Source of the DNA: Haematobia irritans | Taxonomy: Eukaryota; Arthropoda; Insecta; Diptera; Muscidae | DNA: 64,000 nucleotides | Direction: 5' to 3' | Assembly (NCBI RefSeq): GCF_050003625.1 | Contig: NC_134401.1 | Location: forward strand, 70,474,537 to 70,538,536 | Translations under genes and position numbers: made by a program | The notes under the pieces: model-generated | Seen by the model: only the letters and a program-made list of their open reading frames with translations | Told to the model about the DNA's origin: nothing | The model's database searches: none | Shown here: positions 31,740 through 42,084 of the stretch, piece by piece | Position numbering within the stretch: position 1 is the stretch's first letter | Layout of the letters: every line of letters begins with the position of its first letter

Positions 31740-32209
31740 TTTTTAACTTTTAGCACCAACAGATCAGGTTAGAAATAAGAGAGCTATTAATATAATTGGA
31801 ACTGTATGGAAATACATCGCAGGATCCCCTGATCATGACGATTATGAACTAATAACAAAAACGTTAAATGAATCATTAAAAAAATTAATCAACAAGTCTT
31901 GATAAATAAAATATTTACGGACAGATTAAGAAATTTAACAGACATTACAAATAAAATAATTAATTAAATAAAAATGAATAATCAGTTAATTAACAAAGCT
32001 TCCGTCAGTTTGCAAATTAAGTTAAGATTTATCAAAGAGGAACTAATCAATATAAGGTATGCCATAGAATGGGCTAAACAAAATGTAATAAATTCGGTCC
32101 TCTTAAATAAAGAAGAAATTAAAGATGTTTAGATTTCTAAACATAATATTTTGTAAATATGGTTAGGTTCGATTATGGCAATTTACTATTGGTAGTTTTC
32201 TAAACAAAT
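31740..32209 (+). pseudogene. G1 env, 5' part (errantivirus-like fusion glycoprotein)
   Basis: Across frames the + strand shows a basic cleavage-like site RNKR followed by a hydrophobic Ala-Ile-Asn-Ile-Ile-Gly segment and SPDHDD, as in the fusion glycoprotein of gypsy-type insect retroelements. A helical stretch (QIKLRFIKEELINIRYAIEW) follows. Stops and shifts are present. The gene is split by BEL-B and resumes at about 38905. It is not functional. Confidence 0.7.
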
Positions 32210-32565
32210 ACAGTTCTGTCACTGATACAGATATGTAGTCTAGACGATAAGAACAGAGTGTTAGGTAGTTAGTAACATGTGTGTACCACATGTGCGTTGT
32301 ATCAGTGTTTATGTTTGACAAGGACGAGCATTTTGCTTCGCTATTTATCCATTATTGGGTTTTCCCACACACGATGTTTTATGATAGGAAAAGACATGTC
32401 GCTTATCTATAAATAACTAATGGTACGCATGCGTGTATACACATGCCCGATTCGTTATGGTTGCAGATGTTTTATGAACTTGCTTCTAATCATCGTTATT
32501 GCTGGTTCTCTGTTTATCTTATGTTAGTTTGTACGTAGTTCTAAGTAGTATATAAGGATTGATAT
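32210..32565 (+). repeat. BEL-B 5' LTR (truncated at its 3' side)
   Basis: Matches 38477-38832 base for base by eye. TGTCACTG at 32217 may be the formal start. AGTATATAAGG near the end is the promoter TATA box. The R-U5 portion is missing. Confidence 0.85.
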
Positions 32566-32585
32566 AACAATGGGTCCAAAAATCT

Positions 32586-33877
32586 AAAGAGGTTCAGAAG
32601 CTGGAGGATGTTATGGCGTTTTTGGAACAGCAATATCTGGCTTTGGAAGCGGTAAACAACAAAAAGGAAGTTAATCAAAATCAAAAGCACATCAATGCAT
32701 TCAACACAACACAGCGAGGGTGTGCTTATTGCAATATCAGTGGACATAAGGTAATAGATTGCAGGCAGTTTATTAAACTGCAAGTAGCGGAGAGATGTAC
32801 ATGGGCCGAAAAAATGAAGATCTGCAAAATTTGCTTGGGTCATCGAGCAGAAAAGAAATGTTTTAAATTTTATAATAAATGCGAAAAATGCGGTGGAAAG
32901 CATCATACTACGCTGCATAATGTAGAAAGCTCAAAACCGGGGCCATCGAAAACCAATTCCAGAACACAATTAACAGTGGAAGGTAACGCAGTAACGCTAT
33001 TGGCAACAGCGCAGGTACGCGTAAAATCGGCTTGTGGCGAGCAAATTTTAATGAGAGCCCTAATTGACCAAGGCTCTCAGCGTACTTCAATATCAGAGGA
33101 AGCAGCACAGATATTAAGATTCCCAAGGAAGAAAGTATTAACTGATTTGGTTGGTCTTGGCAATACAACAGTAGGAAGATCTAAAGCTACTGTACAAATT
33201 GAGATAAAGCCACGGTTCCAGAGTGACGCGGTTCATACGATCGAGGCGATGGTGTTATAGACGCTATCTTCAGCTCAACCAGACAACAATTTGGACATTG
33301 AATTGGAAACATGGATAAACTATTGTCTAGCGGATCCATTATTCTATAAGTCAGATCGGATCGACTTATTAATTGGCGCAGACTTATACCACCAAATAAT
33401 TCAAAGTGGAGTGGTAAAAATTGGGTCGTTGTCTGGTCAAGAAACTTCGCTTGACCTGATAATATGCGGCAGCGTTAAAGGACGTGAGTCTGGAAATGTG
33501 GTGATGGCGGTAACAACGGAATTGGAGCGGTTTTGGGAGATGGAGGAGGTGGTACATGATGATGAATTTCAAAAGGATAAATGTGAGCAGTTGTTTACTA
33601 CGACAACGTATTTAAATGAAGACAATAGATTTGTAGTGCGGTTGCCATTCAAGACCGAAGCAAACTTGGGTGAGTCGAGAAAAATGGCTCTAGCTCGTTT
33701 GCTAAATCTGGAGAAAAGATTTATAAGAGATGGAATGTTGAAAGAAGAATATCTTAAGTTCATGAAAGAGTATGTCGAAATGGGGCATATGAGAAAATCT
33801 GAAAAGGATAAGAGCGCTAAATACTACATGCCGCATCAAGCAGTCTTGAGACAAGATCACCTCACACAAAAGTTCGT
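32586..33877 (+). pseudogene. BEL-B gag C-terminus and aspartic protease
   Basis: The frame 32586-33923 is open but for one TAG at 33258-33260. It opens inside gag, with zinc motifs CAYCNISGHKVIDC and CKICLGHRAEKKC plus CEKCGGKHHTTLH. Then comes the BEL/Pao retropepsin: ALIDQGSQRTSI carries Asp-Gln-Gly in place of the usual Asp-Thr-Gly, as is common in this superfamily. IDLLIGADLYHQII follows. A frame change near 33866 passes into the pol ORF at the VVFDAS motif. Confidence 0.88.
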
Positions 33878-36800
33878 GTGGTTTTTGATGCTTCGGCCAG
33901 AACGTCGAATGGCAGAAGTCTAAATGATGTGCTGGAGGTCGGTCCTAAACTACAACATAATATATTTAAAATATTATTAAAATGGAGGCTTTGGAAAGTG
34001 GTAATTGTTGCTGATGTGGAAAAAATGTATCGGCAAATTTTGGTAAATAAAGAAGACCAAGAATACCAAACAATATTGTGGCACGAAAATCCAAAGAGGC
34101 CGGTAGAAGAGTATATATTGACAACTGTAACGTATGGAACAGCATGTGCTCCGTTCTTAGCTAAAAGGGCGTTGTTTGAAATTGGAGATGATTCGAAGCT
34201 GCAAGGGGTCATCCAAAACGATTTCTACATGGATGACTTGATGACAGGAGCTGATTCGGCGGAAGAGTGCAGTTATATGCAAAAAGGCATCAGCCAGCAA
34301 TTGAATAAATTTGGGTTTAAATTGCGAAAATGGATGTCCAATGATAAGAAGATACTGCAGGCAATTCCAGATGTGGGAAACAATCACTACATCAGGATCG
34401 AAGAAGGCGAAACTATGAAGACTTTGGGGGTCCAATGGGATCCTCATTCCGATAATTTTGCGTTTTACTTTCAGAGTGAGGAAGGCGAAAGGCTTATAAA
34501 GCGGAAGGCACTCTCTATGTTGGCCAGAATCTATGATCCGTTAGGATGGCTTGCTCCAATAACCATCCTTGCGAAGCTGTTCATCCAGAGACTATGGGTA
34601 ATGGATATATTATGGGATGCCCAGTTGGATGAAAAGATGGTGAAGGAATGGGATGCTATCATGGAGACGCTGCCGGCAATTGGAGAAGTACGGATTCCCC
34701 GGTGGTTGTCGACTTCACTTGTCGGCTTTGCAGATGCATCGGAAAAAGCGTTTGCAGCAGTAATTTATGTCAGAGCAGCGAACAAGATTTCGCTGTTGGC
34801 AGCGAAGTCGAAAGTCAATCCGATAAAAAACAGAAAGACGTTACCAAAATTGGAACTCTGTGCAGCTCATCTTTTGGCCAAATTGCTACATAGTGTCAAG
34901 AAAGTGATGAGTCGAGAAATGCACAGAAATGTATATCTGTGGAGTGACTCGACAATTGCCCTATCGTGGATTACAAATTCTGTCAAAGTTAAGGACAAGT
35001 TTGTAAGAACTCGAGTTGAGGAAATCAACGATGCAGTCTCTACAGCAAGATGGGGTCATGTGCGATCAAAGGAGAATCCAGCAGATGCTGCATCAAGGGG
35101 ATTGAGACCAGAGCAACTTAAATCATTTGAGTTGTGGTGGAATGGACCACATTGGCTACAAGATCGGAGGAATTGGCCGACAATGAAAGAGCAACAATTT
35201 ACTGGTGCTACTACATCTGTCAAGAGAGAGGACAACACGATTATTAAACTTATAGCCAGAATTTCCAGCTACAAAAAGATTGTAAGGATTGTAGCATATG
35301 TACAAAAATTTATAAGGAAGACTAAAAAGGAGCGAGTAGATATTGGCTTGGCAGTAAATGACTTGGAGAAAGCAGAACAAGTAATATTAACGGCTGTTCA
35401 AGAAGAGCTATTTGAAGAAGAAATATCTTGTTTAAGGAATGGAAGAGAAATTCCAACGAAGAGCAGAATATGTTCGTTAAATCCGTTCATTGATGCAGCA
35501 GGGATATTGAGAGTTGGGGGTCGGTTGGAGAATGCTTCAATTAACTATGCCAGAAAACATCCCATATTGTTAGGCAAAGGTGAATTAGCGGATCGTATCA
35601 TCAAGGAAATACATAAAGAAACGCTGCATGGTGGAATTAAGGAAAATATGCAGCGAAGTAAATATTGGATGATTGGTGCGAAGAATGCGCTTAAAGAAAA
35701 TGTGAGGTCCTGTGTTAAATGCGTACGATACCGACGAGAGGTCACATCGCAGTTGATGGGAAATCTACCGCATAGTAAAGTGTGTGTGTCATATCCATTT
35801 GACCACACGGGAGTCGATTATGCCGGGCCAATCCAGATGAAGAGATCTAGAGGAAGAGGTCAACGAACCTATAAGGGATACATTGCCGTTTTCGTTTGCA
35901 TGACAACAAAAGCGGTGCATTTGGAGGCAGTCAGCGATCTCACGTCAGATGCATTTTTAGCTACTCTGCGGCGGTTCTTCAGCAGAAGAGGAAAGAGTAG
36001 CCACATATATTCGGATAATGGCACAAATTTTGTCGGGACCGCACGCAAGTTGGATAAGGAGTTTATTAAGGCCGTTCAACAAAACTCCAATGTGGCGCAT
36101 GACTTAGCATCAGAACGGGTGCAGTGGCATTTTATACCCCCGGGAGCTCCACACTTCGGAGGATTGTGGGAGGCGGCAGTGAAGTCGGTCAAGCATCACC
36201 TTAGGCGAGTAATTGGAGAAGCAAAGCTGACATATGAAGAAATGTCGACGTTTTTATCGCAAATGGAAGCAGTGTTGAATTCCCGTCCATTGTGTCCAGT
36301 CACTATAGATCACAGTGAACTATTGACACCGGGACATTTTCTAGTTGGTAGGCCACTGTTGGATATTCCAGAAAGGTGTTCTGATGAAAAGCTTGGCTCC
36401 TTAGACAGATGGAAGTTTGTTCAGCGAATGCGGAATGATTTTTGGAAGCAGTGGCGTAATGACTATTTGAGTAGCCTGCAACAAAGGGTGAAATGGAAGA
36501 AACCTTTACCAAACATCAAAGTTGGACAAGTGGTAATCGTGAAGGACGAAAATACTGCTCCTGGAAAGTGGCCTTTAGGAAATGTGGTTGAAGTGCATGA
36601 AGGCAGAGATGAGAAGGTCAGAGTGGTGACAGTCAAGACGCAGAATGGCATGTTGAAAAGACCGGTTCAAAAATTATGTCCATTGGATGTGATGGCAAAC
36701 AGTGACGATAAAACTGAGATGCAGGTGTCACAATCATATATGAGTAAATATTACCATAGAGCACCAGATAAAAAAGTAAACCTGGTGGCAATATTGTGGT

Positions 36801-37033
36801 TGGCGATGGTGATGATGGCGTGTACTTATCGAACTATGGCAATACCGGTTTCTGGAGCTATTGTAAAGGAGCTAGGAAATGGAACTATGCTATATATGGA
36901 AAAAGTTGGTACGATTAAACGTATTACATCATCTTGGAATCTGGTGACGTACTTTGATTTCCACGGATATTTTGTAACGGTGGCTCATTTGGAAGAAAGT
37001 ATGGAAAATGCAAAACTCTATGTGCTCGATTGA
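33878..37033 (+). CDS. BEL-B pol polyprotein (RT, RNase H, integrase) fused to env start
   Basis: A 1051-codon open frame. RT: VVFDASARTSNGRSLND at the start, YRQILVNKEDQEYQTILW, and FYMDDLMTG with the catalytic Asp pair. RNase H of the BEL type: LVGFADASEKAFAAVIYV and LPKLELCAAHLLAKLL, YLWSDSTIALSWI. Integrase: zinc module (LHGGIKENMQRSKYW, CVKCVRYR), core Asp in VDYAGPI, IYSDNGTNFVG, and Glu in GGLWEAAVKSVK; then a DUF5641-type tail (GQVVIVKDE, KWPLGNVVEVHEG). A hydrophobic segment near residues 968-990 is probably the env signal peptide, so pol and env share one frame as in roo. Frameshifts lie at both ends: near 33866 before it and near 37015 after it. Confidence 0.92.
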   Translation: MVFDASARTSNGRSLNDVLEVGPKLQHNIFKILLKWRLWKVVIVADVEKMYRQILVNKEDQEYQTILWHENPKRPVEEYILTTVTYGTACAPFLAKRALFEIGDDSKLQGVIQNDFYMDDLMTGADSAEECSYMQKGISQQLNKFGFKLRKWMSNDKKILQAIPDVGNNHYIRIEEGETMKTLGVQWDPHSDNFAFYFQSEEGERLIKRKALSMLARIYDPLGWLAPITILAKLFIQRLWVMDILWDAQLDEKMVKEWDAIMETLPAIGEVRIPRWLSTSLVGFADASEKAFAAVIYVRAANKISLLAAKSKVNPIKNRKTLPKLELCAAHLLAKLLHSVKKVMSREMHRNVYLWSDSTIALSWITNSVKVKDKFVRTRVEEINDAVSTARWGHVRSKENPADAASRGLRPEQLKSFELWWNGPHWLQDRRNWPTMKEQQFTGATTSVKREDNTIIKLIARISSYKKIVRIVAYVQKFIRKTKKERVDIGLAVNDLEKAEQVILTAVQEELFEEEISCLRNGREIPTKSRICSLNPFIDAAGILRVGGRLENASINYARKHPILLGKGELADRIIKEIHKETLHGGIKENMQRSKYWMIGAKNALKENVRSCVKCVRYRREVTSQLMGNLPHSKVCVSYPFDHTGVDYAGPIQMKRSRGRGQRTYKGYIAVFVCMTTKAVHLEAVSDLTSDAFLATLRRFFSRRGKSSHIYSDNGTNFVGTARKLDKEFIKAVQQNSNVAHDLASERVQWHFIPPGAPHFGGLWEAAVKSVKHHLRRVIGEAKLTYEEMSTFLSQMEAVLNSRPLCPVTIDHSELLTPGHFLVGRPLLDIPERCSDEKLGSLDRWKFVQRMRNDFWKQWRNDYLSSLQQRVKWKKPLPNIKVGQVVIVKDENTAPGKWPLGNVVEVHEGRDEKVRVVTVKTQNGMLKRPVQKLCPLDVMANSDDKTEMQVSQSYMSKYYHRAPDKKVNLVAILWLAMVMMACTYRTMAIPVSGAIVKELGNGTMLYMEKVGTIKRITSSWNLVTYFDFHGYFVTVAHLEESMENAKLYVLD

Positions 37034-38539
37034 ATTCATTTGAACGTCAGTGCGAAGAACAGCTGGACGTTATGAGCAACAGGCTGAAAGTGATAGATGA
37101 AAATCACTTACTATTCTCTCATAAAGAAAGGCAGCGAAAAAGGCGTTCTCCATTAGAGTTTATCGGATCGTTCTACCATATACTGTTTAGGATTATGGAT
37201 GCTGACGATCGGGAAAGCATTGAGAATAACATGAAAAATTTGCTCGAAAATCAGCATAATTTGAAGTATTTGACAGAGAAGCAAACATCAGTTGTTGAGT
37301 CGACTTTTCAGATTTTATCCCATACAGGGAAACGATGAATTTTTTCATGGTGACAGGGCAGCTCGACAGTTTGCTAACGGAAGTAGAGCATGTGCAAAGG
37401 AGAGTAATGGGCTTGTTAATGGACATCAACCATGGGAAAGTAAATCCAGATTTGATACGCCCAAATCAACTACAGACAGAGGTTACAAAGATTAGAGCGA
37501 GGCTCTCTAAAGGACTTCGTCTACCTAGTGAAGAGACCGCGGGGGTATTGCAAACAATTTACAAAGTGATGACAGCTAGAGGACTACTGGTGGATGAAAA
37601 GCTTGTCATAGATGTGCAAATACCGCTGGTTGAACGAAACTCTGCAGAAATATTCCGAGTGATAACGCTACCTCTGGAGAAGAACGGAACTACAGTCATA
37701 GCCGCCATGCGTCAGAAGTTTCTTGTCTACAGTTATGAGATGGAAACTTATCACTTGATGTCCCAATCCTTATTGAATCAATGTCAGCAAAATGGTGAAA
37801 AAGAATATATGTGCCGAGGCAATTGGGCATGGAAAGATGCTAATGATGGTGCGTGCGAGTTAGTGGCGCTTAAATCAACAAACAAAGGTCATTGCGAGTT
37901 TATGCAAGTAATGCGCTTTACAGACTATCAGTTATTCCGGACGACAGTGCTCGTGTCGAACATATCCCATATATTGTGCACACTATAAGTTAAGTCCGAA
38001 GGCATAATCGATACTGCTGCATGTTTATGGGATCGATAACACATTTACCGATTATTTAGTCATCGCCGACAAGTCGTATCGATCCGACACACTGTAAGAT
38101 TTTTTACAAACACCGACATTCCGTCCGGAATAACTGATAGTCTGTAAAGCGCATAAGAGACGAAAACGTTTGGTTTGAGTTACAATCTAAAGGATCCTGG
38201 CTGTTTAAAACAAACCAACCAGCTTTTAATTCAACATCCTATATTCTGAAAGAAGTCAAAGACGTCACAACGCTGGAGAAAATGGGATACAGCCAGATAA
38301 ACCATACAGCAATTATCGAGCATTTGAAGGAGGAAGTCCGGATGTTGAAGACCAACTCGATACATCTTAAGGGTTTATCCTGGCATCATATGAGTGGTCA
38401 CGCATCGTTGATATCATCATCTCTTATTATTATTGTATTGATATGTTATACAGTCTACAAATATCTTACAAGAAACACAGTTCTGTCACTGATACAGATA
38501 TGTAGTCTAGACGATAAGAACAGAGTGTTAGGTAGTTAG
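37015..38539 (+). pseudogene. BEL-B env-like glycoprotein (broken)
   Basis: Three open pieces (37030-37338, 37335-37988, about 38140-38539) in different frames cover an envelope-like protein. It has a basic cleavage site (RQRKR) followed by a hydrophobic fusion-peptide-like start, a long helical segment, a Cys-rich domain, and near the C-terminus a ~20-residue membrane anchor (LISSSLIIIVLICYTVYKYL). The stop lies inside the 3' LTR. Frameshifts near 37015, 37325 and between 37988 and 38140 disable it. Such env genes occur in roo and some other BEL/Pao elements; acquisition from another virus-like element is inferred. Confidence 0.8.
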
Positions 38540-38832
38540 TAACATGTGTGTACCACATGTGCGTTGTATCAGTGTTTATGTTTGACAAGGACGAGCATTT
38601 TGCTTCGCTATTTATCCATTATTGGGTTTTCCCACACACGATGTTTTATGATAGGAAAAGACATGTCGCTTATCTATAAATAACTAATGGTACGCATGCG
38701 TGTATACACATGCCCGATTCGTTATGGTTGCAGATGTTTTATGAACTTGCTTCTAATCATCGTTATTGCTGGTTCTCTGTTTATCTTATGTTAGTTTGTA
38801 CGTAGTTCTAAGTAGTATATAAGGATTGATAT
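38477..38832 (+). repeat. BEL-B 3' LTR (identical to 5' LTR)
   Basis: I see no mismatch to 32210-32565. Downstream sequence to about 38900 (AATAAA at about 38841, then CATAAACA) is probably the R-U5 part missing from the 5' copy. Confidence 0.85.
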
Positions 38833-38905
38833 TTTTCATAATAAATTAGTAACTTACAAATACTCAAATAGTGTGGATGATTTTCATTCGGGTGTGTTAA
38901 TCATA

Positions 38906-39780
38906 AACAAAAGAAACATTGAACAAATTAGTTGAAGACAATTTTTCATTTTCCTCTGTAGAACAAGCACTTGAATTTTCAAATGTAAAAGTATTATATA
39001 CTAAAAAGAAAATAATATATGTAATTTTTATACCCCTTATGAGCAACAAAGTTTATACTGATGTAATTTTGAAACCTGTAAAAAGAAATGGCGAAATTGT
39101 AAATGTTAAATATAAAGAAATAATGAAGAATAATAATGAAGAATATGGTATCTTAAATGCATGCCCTAAAATAAATGACGTAAAGATTTGTAAATTGAAC
39201 CAACTAGTTAATAAATATATCCAAAGATAATTGCATCCCGCCGCTCCTTAGTAGTAGAAATTCATCATTCACGATGTCCCAAGGATATCATATACCAAAC
39301 GTAGAAATCATATCTCCCGGTGTAATATTACTTAACGACTTTAATGGAACAATTAACAATGAAACGATTAGTGGAACATATTTGATCAAATTCCACAATG
39401 TAACTATTAAAACAAATAACAAACTTTACAGAAATTTGGAAGCTCCCCATCTGGAAGTTTCTCCACCATCAATCCAACAAATCCCAATTGAAAACGAATT
39501 TGTAAATCTCTTATCTTTGGAAATGTTGAACTACGTACATATTAATAACACTAAGAAAATACACGAAATTAAATCAGCCTTTGTCACTACAAAATACATA
39601 CATTTTTCAATATTCATTCTTTTGTTTCTATTTTTGGCAATAATAAACCGTTTCTCAAAGAAACAAGAAAAAATACTTTTTCAAACAGTAACTCCAAACC
39701 AAAAGACAATTCAGCCAATTATCCAACCTAACTTACAATGTTTAAGGCCACAGAAAATCGATGACCTTCCGTATTTTTAA
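38906..39780 (+). pseudogene. G1 env, 3' part with membrane anchor
   Basis: Two open pieces (38919-39230 and 39274-39780), offset by a frame change and stops near 39230, resume the errantivirus-type envelope: FSFSSVEQALEFSNVKVLY, Cys residues at NACPKINDVKICK, and in the second piece Asn-rich ectodomain with several Asn-X-Ser/Thr, followed by a membrane segment FSIFILLFLFLAII and a short tail. TAA at 39778. The polypurine tract follows within 30 bp, as expected for the end of such an element. Confidence 0.78.
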
Positions 39781-39801
39781 CGATTGGGGACAATCGTTTT
39801 T

Positions 39802-40130
39802 AAAGGGGGAGGAGTTAACGCTAAATAAGTTCACTACTATGAAAAATAAATTTCTTTGCATTAATAAACGCAAACTCCGCAGTACAAGTTCAGTGACACA
39901 AAATGAGGCCACTAACTTGAATATGAAATTCGAAACCTTTTTGGCTTGCATTTTTCTTTTTCACCTTTTTCCGTTTTGAACCCAAAATTGGAGCAAGTGT
40001 CATTAACCCGAGTGGAATTCATCAATAAATGCAAAGGTAACAATTGATACTTTTTTGTCGGTTATTCTTTTTATAATTAAAATTAAGTCTTTGTTGTAAG
40101 TAACATACAAAGAAACATTGCACTTCATTT
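39802..40130 (+). other. G1 polypurine tract and 3' LTR
   Basis: AAAGGGGGAGG (39802-39812) is followed by AGTTAACG at 39813, the AGTTAAC-type LTR start of gypsy elements. AATAAA-type signals occur near 39845 and 40024. The right LTR border is not certain; by 40138 the sequence is that of the (TA)n-linked tRNA-like module. Confidence 0.65.
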
Positions 40131-40137
40131 TTAATGT

Positions 40138-40512
<375 letters not shown>

Positions 40513-40849
40513 TGTAGGATGTGGTCCTGCAGCTCCACCTTTTTAGGGTCTCATACTAACTTTACGTTACGATACAACACGATACGATACGATACACACT
40601 GATGCAAGTCATCAAACAGACATTGACGAATGGACACAAAAGGATGAGAGGACAGTCGTTGATCGGTAATTGTTGGTGCAGCGTCGTTATTGTTGAGAAC
40701 ATTAGTGAACTTTGAATTAATGGATTAAATCGTGAATTATTAAACTATTTAATTTTAATTAAACTTAACTAATTTAAATAAACAAAGAATCATCAAATTC
40801 AGTGTGTTTTAATCAAAAAACAATAAAGTAGGCATCAACCCTACAAATT

Positions 40850-40864
40850 TGGGGGCTCAACCGT
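40850..40864 (+). other. F1 primer-binding site (tRNA-Pro type)
   Basis: TGGGGGCTC starts 4 bp after the LTR, the same first nine bases as tRNA-Pro-primed retroviruses such as MLV. F2 has the same at 46753. Confidence 0.7.
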
Positions 40865-40894
40865 GTCAACTTATAACTGTACATTAAAGAAAAA

Positions 40895-41180
40895 AATGTA
40901 AAAGTGTAAAAGTGCAAAAACGAAAAAAACTATGCTTTGCTAAGTGACGGAAAATTTAACAAACAATTGTAAAGCGAAGAAGTTGAAAAAGCACCGTTAC
41001 CCAAAGTTCAATAACAATACTAAGAATTAAAATGCTGTAAAAGTGTAAGATTGCTAAAACGAAAAAAAACTATGCTTTGCTAAGTGACGAAAATTTAACA
41101 AACAATTGTATTTAGCGAAGAAGTTGAAAAAGCACCGTTACCCAAAGTTCAAAAACAATATTAAGAATTTAAATGCTGTC
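40895..41180 (+). repeat. 140-bp tandem duplication in F1 leader
   Basis: AACTATGCTTTGCTAAGTGA recurs 140 bp apart (TATGCTTTGC at 40931 and 41071) with a diverged copy of the flanking sequence. The same pair exists in F2 (from about 46798). Confidence 0.85.
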
Positions 41181-42084
41181 AAACCAGTATTAGAAATAGT
41201 GGGTAGAGCACCAACTCAAAGTGACGACAAAAAATATTCAAGACTTGTTGCACATTGCAAAAACAAAAACAATGCTTTCATATGTGTACATGGATAAAGC
41301 ATAGATCAAATATTTTTGGTGGATGGCAAACAACAAAATAGAAGAAAACGAAAATCGAAGAGAGTGTGCACCAATAATGCGTTTCAACCCTGAATGGTGA
41401 CAGAAGCAGAGCAGTGAAGCAGCGGAGTAGCCGAGAAGCTGAGCATCAAGTCAAATCAAAACTAATGATTTTTTTTGTATGTATGTACGTATGTAGATAC
41501 TTGAATTCATTTGTGCGTATATACTTAGACGGTTAGAGTAGACGTACTCTTATAGATGAGAATATTGAGCAAAAAGCCCAATATATAGAAGTTATTGAGA
41601 TGTTTTAAACAAAATTTTCTATGCTCATAGTCGTTGTTATCGATTAATATTTATAGACGTTATTATCGATACATTTGATGATTTAAGAGAATTTTCTCTA
41701 GTGTTGATGAATTAATTTTGATGTACAAGAGAGTTTTGTTTAGCTACATACATTGTTAGCTATAGACATAAATTTATATAGTCGTTATTAAACAGAAAGT
41801 ATATACAAGCCGGTATATACAGGTAGTGTAAATAAGCGCCCAGCCAATTTATATTATTTCATTTTTATTCATAGACTTATTCCTTTTTATTTTTATTATT
41901 AAGCATATAGCAGTTTTCGAATTAACTAAAATAAGACTACGTGCTACATTATTATAATTTAACTTTCATTTAATTTTTTCAATTTCATTTTTTTAATTAC
42001 TTTTTTTTTTTCATAATATATTTTTTTATATTTTTGTAAAACGACACTTCACCGATTTTTTTTTTAATTTAAATTTTGAATTTT
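41181..42084 (+). other. F1 long AT-rich leader
   Basis: About 0.9 kb before gag. A 63-codon stretch (41106-41297) lacks an ATG start and is probably not a gene. Several short upstream ATGs. No other feature. Confidence 0.6.

Larger units (their letters stand above)
32210..38905 (+). mobile_element. Env-bearing BEL/Pao (roo-like) retrotransposon BEL-B, 5' deleted
   Basis: Identical direct repeats (32210-32565 and 38477-38832) mark its LTRs. Between them: gag C-terminus, protease, BEL/Pao RT-RNase H-integrase and an env-like region. The 5' side lacks the rest of the LTR and the gag N-terminus: the LTR switches to gag coding at 32566. The true 3' LTR end probably extends past 38832; the element boundary is approximate. 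It lies within G1 env. Confidence 0.87.
27202..40130 (+). mobile_element. Env-bearing gypsy-type LTR retrotransposon G1 (errantivirus-like), interrupted by BEL-B
   Basis: In order: primer-binding site (27208 on), leader repeats, gag, protease, RT-RNase H, integrase (truncated), env, polypurine tract and an AGTTAAC-start 3' LTR. The 5' LTR is missing; LINE copy E's tail abuts the primer-binding site. BEL-B (32210 to about 38905) sits inside env. The sequence is similar in character to Drosophila 17.6/297 elements. Many frameshifts; inactive. Confidence 0.85.

Noticed and set aside
31740..39780. An intact infectious endogenous retrovirus
   Set aside because: Both env genes are interrupted by frameshifts, stops and insertion; integrase of G1 is half deleted and BEL-B has lost its 5' gag.
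39995..40020. CCCGAGTGGAATTC near the G1 3' LTR resembling sequence after the 5' primer-binding site
   Set aside because: The match is short with mismatches and gives no sensible LTR border.
41106..41297. Small leader ORF of F1 (and 47009-47200 of F2)
   Set aside because: No ATG at its start and it overlaps the 140-bp leader duplication; conservation between F1 and F2 is uninformative because the whole elements are alike.
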